The notes beneath the pieces are model-generated. The model saw only the letters and a list, made by a program, of their open reading frames with translations, had not been told where the DNA came from and ran no database searches. Position numbers and translations under genes: made by a program. A DNA stretch of 6,134 nucleotides from Candidatus Hydrogenedentota bacterium. Its GTDB lineage: Bacteria; Hydrogenedentota; Hydrogenedentia; Hydrogenedentales; SLHB01. The stretch is from positions 1 to 6,134 of the forward strand of contig SLHB01000393.1 in the NCBI GenBank assembly GCA_007136375.1. Direction: 5' to 3'. Shown here one piece after another: positions 1-6,134 of this stretch; position 1 is the stretch's first letter; each line of letters starts with the position of its first letter.

Positions 1-1025
1 ATGTGGAGAACAACGGGACCGTCGACATCGTATCGGTGGAGTACTTGTTCGAAGGGCCGGACTTCACCACGGCGCGCCGCATCGCCGAGGTGGACGCCAT
101 TGAAGACTACTTCGACGACTACGCCAACTTTCCCATGGACGTGAACGGCAACGGCTACCAGGACATTGTCAGCGGGGGCTGGTGGAGCGGCCAAGTGATC
201 TGGCGGGAGAATCCCGGAAGCGGCGGGGACCTCTGGGAAACCCACGTGATTGGCGAGCCCGGCAACGTCATGCGCGTCCTCTTCTGGGATATTGACGGCG
301 ACGGCCATTACGAGATCGCGCCGAACACGCCGATGCGCCCTCAGCGCCTTTACAAGCTGGTGCGGGACGCGGACGGCCGCGGGACGGGCGCGTTCATCGA
401 ACACACCATCTCGGAGCGCTACACCGGCCACGGCTTGGGGTTCGGCGACATCAGCCGCAACGGGCGGCCGGATCTTGTGACGCACCGGGGATGGTTTGAG
501 GCGCCGGAGAACCCCATGGAAGAGGAATGGGTTTGGCATCCGGAGTTCCAACTCCGCAGCGCGAGCATCCCCATCCTTGTCCACGACGTGAACGGCAACG
601 GCAAGAAGGACCTCATCGTGGGGGAGGCCCATGACTACGGCCTGTACTGGAAAGAGCAGCGCACGGCCGAAGACGGCGGCCGCGAATGGGTCAAGCACAT
701 GATCGACGCGGATCGCTCCCAGTTTCACGACATGGCCTTGGCGGACCTCGACGGGGACGGCGAGCTGGAGCTGATCACGGGCAAGCGCTATTGGGCGCAC
801 CAAGGCCGGGACCCCGGCGCGGACGACCCCGTGGGCTTGTACTACTACAAGATTGACGGCGGCGCCTTCCACCGGGCAGTCATCAGCTACGGCGAACCGG
901 GAGAGGCGAGCGGCACGGGCATCCAGTTCTGGGTCAGCGACGTCACCGGCAACGGCTGGAAGGACGTCCTCGCGCCGGGCAAGGAAGGGCTTTTCCTCTT
1001 CCGCAATCAGGGGCCTCGCGAATGA
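1..1025 (+). CDS. FG-GAP/VCBS-repeat beta-propeller protein, 5' truncated by the window edge
   Basis: About 340 residues are visible, in the frame that begins at base 3. The protein is built of repeats carrying an Asp-rich loop of the form D-x-[DN]-x-[DN]-G-x-x-[DE]-[IL]. Six full copies start at visible residues 46, 96, 149, 195, 248 and 313. Such loops bind calcium in FG-GAP/VCBS propellers. A GTG at base 3 could be read as a start, but it is probably internal. Bases 1-2 (AT) followed by this frame would complete a seventh motif, D-V-E-N-N-G-T-V-D-I-V, if the preceding base is G. The true start and any signal peptide therefore lie upstream. Distinctive segments include GWFEAP near residue 163 and a GKRYWAHQGRDPG stretch at 260-272. 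I associate these with secreted planctomycete-type propeller proteins of unknown function. The stop overlaps the sulfatase start (ATGA), which implies co-translation. The substrate or partner is unknown; a glycan-binding or lyase-like role is a guess from context. Confidence 0.85.
   Translation, partial: VENNGTVDIVSVEYLFEGPDFTTARRIAEVDAIEDYFDDYANFPMDVNGNGYQDIVSGGWWSGQVIWRENPGSGGDLWETHVIGEPGNVMRVLFWDIDGDGHYEIAPNTPMRPQRLYKLVRDADGRGTGAFIEHTISERYTGHGLGFGDISRNGRPDLVTHRGWFEAPENPMEEEWVWHPEFQLRSASIPILVHDVNGNGKKDLIVGEAHDYGLYWKEQRTAEDGGREWVKHMIDADRSQFHDMALADLDGDGELELITGKRYWAHQGRDPGADDPVGLYYYKIDGGAFHRAVISYGEPGEASGTGIQFWVSDVTGNGWKDVLAPGKEGLFLFRNQGPRE
138..971 (+). repeat. Six in-gene Asp-rich calcium-loop repeats (FG-GAP type)
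   Basis: The coding repeats begin at bases 138, 288, 447, 585, 744 and 939. Spacing is roughly 45 to 65 codons, as expected for one per propeller blade. The copies at 138-155 and 585-602 are identical over 18 bases (encoding DVNGNG), while the rest have diverged at DNA level. This is protein-domain repetition and not a mobile or regulatory repeat. Confidence 0.75.
1009..1013 (+). promoter_or_regulatory. Weak Shine-Dalgarno candidate for the sulfatase gene, inside the upstream gene
   Basis: AGGGG lies 8 bases before the ATG at 1022. Together with the ATGA stop/start overlap at 1022-1025, it supports this start and translational coupling to the upstream gene. The start is further supported because a clear signal peptide follows immediately. 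Confidence 0.45.
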
Positions 1026-3769
1026 CCGCGGCGCGCGCGGCGCTCTTCCTGGCCGTCTTCATGGCGGCCGTCGCGCCAGCATGGGCGGCGCCGCCAAACA
1101 TCGTCTTCATCTACACCGACGATCACGGGCCCTGGGCCCTTGGGCTGGAGCATCCCCAGGCGCACACGCCCCACCTCGACCGGTTCTTCGCCAAGGAGGG
1201 CGCCCGCCTCGTCAACGCCTTTGTCACGACGCCGGTGTGCAGTCCCTCGCGGGCGGGGCTCTTTACCGGCCGCTACGCCACTGAGGTGGAGATTCACGAC
1301 TGGATCCAACCCGGCGACATGGAGACGGGCCTGGACCCCGATTTGCCGGCTTGGCCCACCCTCCTCGCCGAAGCGGGCTACGCCACGGCGTTGATGGGCA
1401 AGTGGCATCTGGGCAATACGGAGACGTTCCACCCTACGCGCTTCGGCTTCGACGAATTCACCGGCTTCCTTCAGCATGGCCCACCCGCCGATCCCGTGAT
1501 GGAACAGGACGGCGAGGAGCGGCGCTTCGAAGGCCTGACCATCGACCTCCTGACGGACGAACTCATCGGCTTCATCGAACGCCACCGCGAAGGCCCCTTC
1601 ATGGCCATGCTGAGCGCCCGCTCGCCGCACCGCTCCTGGTTGCCCGTGGCGGACGAAGACTGGGCGCCCTACGAAGGCGTTGAGGTGGAGATCCCCGACT
1701 ATCCCGGCCTGGATACGGAACGGGTGCAAGGCCTGACCCGGGAGTATCTCGCCAGCGTCACCAGCATCGACCGGAACGTCGGCCGGATCCTCGCCGCCTT
1801 GGACGATCTTGGCCTCGTGGACGACACCGTGGTCGTCTTCACCGCCAACGAAGGCAACGCCCTCGGCCACCATGGCTTCTGGGGCAAGGGCAACGCCGTC
1901 TCCGTGCTCCGCGAGCATCCGCCGGACACGGACAACATCCCCGGCGATCGCCGGCCGAACCTGATGGACACGGTGCTGCGGGTCCCCACGGCCGTCCGTT
2001 GGCCCGGGGCCGTGGAAGGCGGCCGCGTCATCGAAGAAACGGTGAGCAATTTGGACTGGTTCCCGACGCTGCTCGCCATGGCTGGCGTCGATTTGCCGGG
2101 AAACGCGCCGGAATGGGGCCGGAACCTTACGCCATTGCTGAAAGGCGAGAGCGTGGAGGATTGGGACAACGAGTTCTACGCCGAGTATTCGCCCCACCAC
2201 GGCGTCCGCGCCCACATGCGGGCGTGGCGCACGCCCCGGTGGAAGCTGGTCCGCGATTTCCTCAATCCGTGGCGCGACGAGTTCTACGACCTCGCCAACG
2301 ATCCGGAAGAGCGGGAGAACCTTATCCACGACGGCCGCTTTGAGGCGCGCATGGCGAAGCAAGCCCTCCATGGCCGCATCCTGGCGCGGATGGCGGCATT
2401 GGACGATCCCGTATTGGCGCTGACGGACGGAAGCGGGCCCGCCGCGGCGGAAACGGAAGCGGTCGTGCGGGAATTCGATATCGCCCCCGCGTGGTCCGTC
2501 CACAAGATCGGCCGCCCGCGCCTCCTCACGGCCGGGGAGTGGCAGTACGTGCTCTATTACGACGAGGATCGCTACATGGCCATCGCGCAGCGCAAACTGG
2601 GCTCGGCCGATTGGACCATCGAGACCTTTCCCATGCAGATGGGTTGGGCCACCGCCGGACACGCCCGGCTCACCCTCGCCGTGGACCGGGAAGGCCACGT
2701 CCATGTGAGCGGTTACCGCCGGAGCTTGTTGGACGCGCCGCCGTCGCCCCCGGAGACCATCTATTATCGCACCGCCGCGCCCCATGACATCGCCAGGTTC
2801 GAGCGCCATTACATGGTGGCGGAGGACGAGCCCAACCCCGGCTATCCCGCGTTCATCACAGGGCCGGACGGGACGCTGTACTTCGAGTACCGCGTGGGCG
2901 GCAGCGGCGCGGGCGCGCAACGGTGGAACGTTTACGATCCCGCCACACGGACCTGGGAGGCCTTGCCTGTGCTCCTCGATGGCGAAGGGGCCATGAGCGC
3001 CTATGGCGGGCCGCGCCTTGGTCCGGATGGCTACTGGCATTGCCTGTGGATGTGGCGGGACACGCCGTACGCGGAGACAAACCATACCCTGTCGTACATG
3101 CGCAGCGCCGACATGGAGACCTGGGAGACCGCCGCTGGAACGCCCGTGTCCTTGCCGGTCACGGCCGATACGCCTGGCGTCGTGGTGGACGGCGCCCGGC
3201 CCGGCGAGGGACTTATCAACATGGTGTTCACCCTCGGCTGGGACCACGACGCCCAACCCGTCGTCGCCTATCACCGCTACGACGGCGAGGGCGCGAGCCA
3301 GATCTACAACGCACGCTTCGAGGAGGGCGCATGGCGGAAGGCGGCGGCGACGGACTGGGAATTCCGTTGGGACTTCGGCGGTCCCGGCGCGTTGCCCTAC
3401 GAAGCCCGAACGGAAGGCGTTCAAGCCGTGGACAACGGTCTGCTGCGTCAGCGCGTGTGGAGCGAGGCGCGGGGCGATGAAATGATTCTATTGGACGGCG
3501 CTTCCCTGGAACCGGTTGACGCCATAGAGGTTGAAGGGGAGGCCGATGCAATTGAACCGGATTGGCGCCGGGAATTGAGCGAACCCGAGACGCACTTCCC
3601 GGACCGGCCCATGGATGTGCATTGGATCGAAGACAAGGGCGGATCCTCGGAGGAGGGCGCGCGCTACGTCTTGCGCTGGGAAGTGGGGCCACGAAACCGG
3701 GACCAGCCCGTTCCGGAGCCATGGCCCGAGCCAACCATGCTGAGGGTGTACAAGATCGGGGGAGGCTGA
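1022..3769 (+). CDS. Secreted sulfatase (S1 type) fused to a BNR-4 propeller domain
   Basis: The 915-residue product has a signal peptide at 1-22 (hydrophobic 6-20, AxA-type cleavage near A22). The sulfatase domain spans about 24-440. It shows the metal pair D33-D34, the C73-S-P-S-R77 signature whose Cys is converted to formylglycine, K127-W-H129 in the MGKWHLG motif, H203, K289, and the C-terminal FYDLANDPEERENL motif at 421-434. This half hydrolyses sulfate esters outside the cytoplasm and needs a formylglycine-generating enzyme or anSME, not seen here. A linker (about 440-487) leads into a full-length BNR-4 family region (about 488-915) with W-R-D-T at 678-681, N-H at 687-688 and RYVLRWE at 881-887. 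That family includes ulvan lyases (PL24/PL25) and rhamnose/glucuronate-active enzymes. Residues matching the PL25 site (H547, Y608, R624, Y661) appear present, but one His position is R567. Oddities: the usual Asp-Asn/His metal ligands read N276-E277. Sulfatase activity is likely and substrate unknown; lyase activity is uncertain and the domain could instead bind glycan. Confidence 0.95.
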   Translation: MTAARAALFLAVFMAAVAPAWAAPPNIVFIYTDDHGPWALGLEHPQAHTPHLDRFFAKEGARLVNAFVTTPVCSPSRAGLFTGRYATEVEIHDWIQPGDMETGLDPDLPAWPTLLAEAGYATALMGKWHLGNTETFHPTRFGFDEFTGFLQHGPPADPVMEQDGEERRFEGLTIDLLTDELIGFIERHREGPFMAMLSARSPHRSWLPVADEDWAPYEGVEVEIPDYPGLDTERVQGLTREYLASVTSIDRNVGRILAALDDLGLVDDTVVVFTANEGNALGHHGFWGKGNAVSVLREHPPDTDNIPGDRRPNLMDTVLRVPTAVRWPGAVEGGRVIEETVSNLDWFPTLLAMAGVDLPGNAPEWGRNLTPLLKGESVEDWDNEFYAEYSPHHGVRAHMRAWRTPRWKLVRDFLNPWRDEFYDLANDPEERENLIHDGRFEARMAKQALHGRILARMAALDDPVLALTDGSGPAAAETEAVVREFDIAPAWSVHKIGRPRLLTAGEWQYVLYYDEDRYMAIAQRKLGSADWTIETFPMQMGWATAGHARLTLAVDREGHVHVSGYRRSLLDAPPSPPETIYYRTAAPHDIARFERHYMVAEDEPNPGYPAFITGPDGTLYFEYRVGGSGAGAQRWNVYDPATRTWEALPVLLDGEGAMSAYGGPRLGPDGYWHCLWMWRDTPYAETNHTLSYMRSADMETWETAAGTPVSLPVTADTPGVVVDGARPGEGLINMVFTLGWDHDAQPVVAYHRYDGEGASQIYNARFEEGAWRKAAATDWEFRWDFGGPGALPYEARTEGVQAVDNGLLRQRVWSEARGDEMILLDGASLEPVDAIEVEGEADAIEPDWRRELSEPETHFPDRPMDVHWIEDKGGSSEEGARYVLRWEVGPRNRDQPVPEPWPEPTMLRVYKIGGG
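1238..1252 (+). other. Sulfatase formylglycine signature (C-S-P-S-R)
   Basis: Codons for residues 73-77 match the C-x-P-S-R consensus of Cys-type sulfatases. Cys73 is the predicted formylglycine precursor, and Arg77 is the conserved stabilising residue. The following A-G-L-F-T-G-R segment matches the rest of the family signature. A Cys at this position, as opposed to Ser, is compatible with maturation by either an oxygen-dependent FGE or an anaerobic radical-SAM enzyme. Confidence 0.93.
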
Positions 3770-3786
3770 GCCGAACTGGGGGAGCC

Positions 3787-3793
3787 GAGGAGA
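3787..3793 (+). promoter_or_regulatory. Shine-Dalgarno site for the second propeller gene
   Basis: GAGGAGA is followed by 7 bases and then ATG at 3801, which is good spacing and supports that start. It lies in the 31-base gap after the sulfatase stop. No promoter-like sequence or terminator hairpin is visible in that gap, so the gene probably shares the upstream transcript. An ATG at 3793 inside this region opens only a four-codon frame and is unlikely to be used. Confidence 0.6.
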
Positions 3794-3800
3794 TGCGCGT

Positions 3801-5186
3801 ATGTTGAGGGAAAGAACGCACACGGGCGCGCCGTCCTGGGCGTGGATGCGGCGGCTTGCGGGCTTGGCCGCGTGGGGTGTGCTGGTTGGCGCGATCGCGG
3901 TGGGGGCCGCGGCGGAGCAGGCGAGTCCGAGGCAGGCCCACAGCGATGTCGAACTGATCCAAGAAATCGATCTGGAAGATTTTGGGTCCAGTACAGGCCT
4001 CCGCCTGGGCGATCTCACGGGCGATGGGCGCCTCGACTTCGCCCTCGCCCAGCATGAGAACCAGAACGTCACGTGCATCACCGCCATGGACTTCATGGGC
4101 GAGATACTTTGGCAAGAAGGGACGCCGGACCGCTCCAACATCTCCACCCATCACGACCTCCCCATTCAAATCTATGACTTGACCGGCGACGGCGCCAATG
4201 AGGTCATCTACATCACGGATGGGCGCATCCGCGTGCGCGCGGGCGCCACGGGGGCGTTGTTGAAGGAAGGGGAGCTTCCGGCGGCCAACGCCAACGACGC
4301 CATCACCTTGGCGGATCTCGCGGGCAACGGCCGCGCCGAGGAGATCCTCGTCAAAGATCGCTACAACCAGATTTGGGCCCTCGGCCGCGATTTCGAGGTC
4401 TTGTGGACCTTCCGGAGTCCCGGCAACATCGCCCATTTTCCGTGGCCCCACGACATCACGGGCGACGGCCATGACGAAGTGCTCATCGGCCCCTTCGCCT
4501 TGGATCGAGATGGCGTGGAGCTCTGGTTCGCCGAAGACTTTCCCGAGGACCGGCATTCCGACGGCACGGCTGTCGGCGACGTGACCGGCGACGGCCAAGT
4601 GGAGATCGCCATCGCGTCATGCAACCCGGAGGTGGTTTTGGTGGACCGCGAGGGCGCCCTGCTGTGGAAGAACGATGTCCGCCATGCCCAGCACGCCATC
4701 ATCGGCGACTTCCGGCCGGATCTGCCCGGCCTGGAGGTGGCCGTGTTGGACAGGGACACGGATCGTTCGGCCCAGGGCGAGGACGCCATCATCATCTACG
4801 GCGCCGATGGCGAGACGCTGTGGCATGAGGAGCGGATGGACGAGGGCACGGGCCGGTGGCTCAGCGTCATTACGCAAGTCCCGCCGGATTGGGACGGCGA
4901 AGCAGGCGACCTCATCCTCGGCTACCGCCGCGGCGGGGCCCTCCCGCCCACGCTCTACGACGGTCATGGCCGCGTGGTGGCGGAGTTTCCCTTTCCCAAC
5001 CCGGGCCCCTCCAGCCTGGCGCAACACGGCGACATCCTCGGCGACGGCCGCCGGGAGATCGTCGTCTGGGATGGCCGGCTCCTCCAGATCTACACGAACG
5101 CCGCGAAACCGGCCGGCGAGCGCGCCGAGACGCGGGAGCCAGACAAGCGGCTCTACAACTACACCCACTACATCGGCATGCCGTGA
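3801..5186 (+). CDS. Secreted FG-GAP/VCBS-like eight-motif beta-propeller protein
   Basis: The 461-residue protein is exported: a basic N-region including R17-R18, a hydrophobic stretch at about 19-38, and a probable cleavage after A38 (AAA-EQ). The start at 3801 has a good Shine-Dalgarno site. Met16 (base 3846) is an alternative that would give a more ordinary signal peptide. The mature part has Asp-rich loops starting at residues 71, 126, 172, 218, 260, 303, 363 and 411. Five are clean D-x-[TL]-G-D-G copies, the third is DLAGNG, and those at 303 and 363 are degenerate. Eight loops suggest an eight-bladed, calcium-binding propeller, as in family 11 rhamnogalacturonan lyases. The tail, with Q-I-Y-T-N at 429-433 and a final YNYTHYIGMP, recalls that wider group, but I cannot assign lyase activity. 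It follows the sulfatase by 31 bases and probably belongs to the same operon, acting on or binding the same extracellular polysaccharide. A purely structural or adhesive role is equally possible. Confidence 0.88.
   Translation: MLRERTHTGAPSWAWMRRLAGLAAWGVLVGAIAVGAAAEQASPRQAHSDVELIQEIDLEDFGSSTGLRLGDLTGDGRLDFALAQHENQNVTCITAMDFMGEILWQEGTPDRSNISTHHDLPIQIYDLTGDGANEVIYITDGRIRVRAGATGALLKEGELPAANANDAITLADLAGNGRAEEILVKDRYNQIWALGRDFEVLWTFRSPGNIAHFPWPHDITGDGHDEVLIGPFALDRDGVELWFAEDFPEDRHSDGTAVGDVTGDGQVEIAIASCNPEVVLVDREGALLWKNDVRHAQHAIIGDFRPDLPGLEVAVLDRDTDRSAQGEDAIIIYGADGETLWHEERMDEGTGRWLSVITQVPPDWDGEAGDLILGYRRGGALPPTLYDGHGRVVAEFPFPNPGPSSLAQHGDILGDGRREIVVWDGRLLQIYTNAAKPAGERAETREPDKRLYNYTHYIGMP
4011..5069 (+). 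repeat. Eight in-gene Asp-rich loop repeats
   Basis: Motif Asp codons lie at bases 4011, 4176, 4314, 4452, 4578, 4707, 4887 and 5031, spaced 42 to 60 codons apart. This is consistent with one calcium loop per propeller blade. Copies at 4707 (DFRPDLPGLEV) and 4887 (DWDGEAGDLIL) have lost the canonical D-G spacing. The unit is a protein domain repeat and DNA identity between copies is low. Confidence 0.65.
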
Positions 5187-5208
5187 ACGCGGGATCCGAT
5201 GGCGCGGT

Positions 5209-6132
5209 CTATTCGCCCGTGACCGTCTCCGTGTCGGGCCGGGCCTGCCACTCGATGTACGAGCCGTCGTAGAGGACGGGGTCGAAGCCAAGGTAGCGCA
5301 AGGTGAAGAAGGCGTGCGCCCCTTGGCCGCCGGTCCGGCAATAGGTGACGATGCGCTCACCCTCGAGGTCCCCGTACAGGGCGCGCAATTCATCGGCGGG
5401 CCGGAAGACCGGTTCTTCGGGACTGACCACGGTCTCCCGCCAAAACACGTTGCGCGCTCCGGGGATGTGGCCCGCCCGCGTGATGCCTGGGCCGGGCTCC
5501 TCGCCCGTGTACTGATCCGGCGGACGGGCGTCGAAGATGCGGGTCCGGTCCCGCCCGCTCTCGTGGGCCCATACGATGTCGCGCATCATGGGATAGCCCG
5601 CGATGATGGGCCGTAGCGAGACCTCCAGGGCGTCCGTCTCGTGGGGAGCCGGTTCGTCCGCCGTGGGGCGTCCTTCCTGGACCCACAAGGGCCAATGCCC
5701 GTCCATGAGGGCGGCGTTGGCTTCCGCTCCCAGATACGCCAGGGCCAGGTAGGCCCGCGCGGCCCGGAATCCGCCGTCCTCGTCATAAAGCACGATGGTT
5801 TTTTCCGGACTGGCGCCCAGGGCTTCGAAAGTCTCCACGAGCTCCCGCGCTGGCGGCAGCATGCCCGGCGCCCCGTCCTGTTCGGCCGCCAGCGCCTCCC
5901 ACGGGAGGAAGCGGGCGCCGGGCACGTGGGCCTCGGCGTATTGGTCCGGCGCCTCGGCGACATGAATGATGACGAGGTCTTCGCCGCCAAGGCGCTCGGC
6001 TACCCACTCCGTCGAGCGGAGCATGTCCGTCCGGACCGCCCCTTCGTCGTCCGCCGCCGCTTGACCCAGGGTCGCCGCAACAATGGCGCACAGGCACAGA
6101 ACCGTCCACGGTGTCGGCTGGAAGAATCGCAT
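5209..6132 (-). CDS. Secreted tandem-rhodanese sulfurtransferase
   Basis: The 307-residue protein starts at the ATG whose complement is at 6130-6132, only two bases from the window edge, so its promoter and ribosome site are not visible. Residues 1-27 form a signal peptide (hydrophobic 9-24, cleavage near A27). C13 and C15 do not form a lipobox. Two rhodanese domains follow, at about 36-155 and 178-297, the usual layout of thiosulfate and 3-mercaptopyruvate sulfurtransferases. The second domain holds the catalytic Cys265 in YCRTGGQGAH, the inter-domain A-G-H-I-P-G-A motif at 220-226 and a D-G-S-Y-x-E-W end at 289-295. The first domain has Asp117 in V-L-Y-D-E-D-G-G where a Cys would lie, so it is probably structural. 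The enzyme should move sulfane sulfur from thiosulfate or a similar donor to a thiophilic acceptor in the periplasm. The CRTG loop does not settle which donor is used. It converges on the propeller gene with a 22-base gap and no clear terminator hairpin. Confidence 0.93.
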   Translation of the reverse strand: MRFFQPTPWTVLCLCAIVAATLGQAAADDEGAVRTDMLRSTEWVAERLGGEDLVIIHVAEAPDQYAEAHVPGARFLPWEALAAEQDGAPGMLPPARELVETFEALGASPEKTIVLYDEDGGFRAARAYLALAYLGAEANAALMDGHWPLWVQEGRPTADEPAPHETDALEVSLRPIIAGYPMMRDIVWAHESGRDRTRIFDARPPDQYTGEEPGPGITRAGHIPGARNVFWRETVVSPEEPVFRPADELRALYGDLEGERIVTYCRTGGQGAHAFFTLRYLGFDPVLYDGSYIEWQARPDTETVTGE

Positions 6133-6134
6133 AA

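Noticed and set aside
138..602. Identical 18-base direct repeats at 138 and 585 considered as recombination or attachment sites
   Set aside because: Both encode the same calcium-loop hexapeptide DVNGNG in register with the other repeats, so shared coding constraint explains them.
1007..3424. An 805-codon open frame on the - strand opposite the sulfatase gene
   Set aside because: It is a shadow produced by strong G/C third-position bias in the + strand gene. Its translation is rich in Arg, Gly, Val and His with no recognisable domain, while the + frame has clear sulfatase and BNR-4 motifs.
3801..3920. Possible Tat signal in the second propeller protein (R17-R18)
   Set aside because: The W-M-R-R-L-A-G context lacks the S/T-R-R-x-F-L-K consensus. 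An ordinary Sec signal explains the hydrophobic stretch.
3228..4598. A 456-codon - strand open frame spanning two + strand genes
   Set aside because: Low-complexity Arg/Pro/Ser-rich translation with no domain. It crosses the gene boundary and ribosome site of the real genes, so it is another high-GC shadow.
5174..5183. Perfect 10-base palindrome CGGCATGCCG near the convergent stops, considered as a terminator
   Set aside because: It encodes the last residues (I-G-M-P) of the propeller gene, has no loop and no T-run after it. The 22-base gap between the stops has no convincing stem either.
6085..6099. Lipobox in the rhodanese signal peptide (C13, C15)
   Set aside because: Neither Cys is preceded by the small residue at -1 required for signal peptidase II (both follow Leu), and a normal AxA-type site follows later.

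Overview
The window is high-GC, densely packed bacterial DNA, with G or C at most third codon positions. It carries four protein genes and essentially no free intergenic space. Three genes lie on the + strand and look like one transcription unit. The fourth lies on the - strand and converges on them. I see no tRNA, rRNA, CRISPR array or mobile element. Secreted sulfatases beside secreted Asp-rich (FG-GAP/VCBS type) beta-propeller proteins are typical of Planctomycetota, Verrucomicrobiota, Lentisphaerota, Hydrogenedentota and similar polysaccharide degraders. The sequence alone does not decide which.

Layout. (1) 1-1025, +: the 3' part of a gene for an FG-GAP/VCBS-repeat protein. Its start lies outside the window. 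(2) 1022-3769, +: a 915-residue secreted protein that joins a complete S1-type sulfatase to a complete BNR-4 (PF15892-like) seven-bladed-propeller protein. The BNR-4 fold includes ulvan lyases and rhamnose/glucuronate-active enzymes. Its start codon overlaps the stop of gene 1 (ATGA). (3) 3801-5186, +: a 461-residue secreted protein with eight Asp-rich calcium-loop-like motifs, suggesting an eight-bladed propeller. It vaguely resembles the propeller of family 11 rhamnogalacturonan lyases. (4) 6132-5209, -: a secreted tandem-rhodanese sulfurtransferase with an active-site Cys in its second domain. Its stop is 22 bases from the stop of gene 3.

Reading of the system (inference). Genes 1-3 look like an extracytoplasmic set acting on a sulfated polysaccharide, perhaps a rhamnose/uronic-acid type such as ulvan or a related glycan. 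The sulfatase half would remove sulfate, the BNR-4 half would cleave or bind the chain, and the two flanking propellers would bind or cleave glycan. The strongest point of interest is the sulfatase/BNR-4 fusion. Each half also has a substitution at an expected active-site position: Asn-Glu in place of the usual Asp-Asn/His metal ligands in the sulfatase, and Arg in place of a conserved His in the BNR-4 domain. The double rhodanese probably serves separate sulfur chemistry, and its neighbourhood with the sulfatase may be coincidental.
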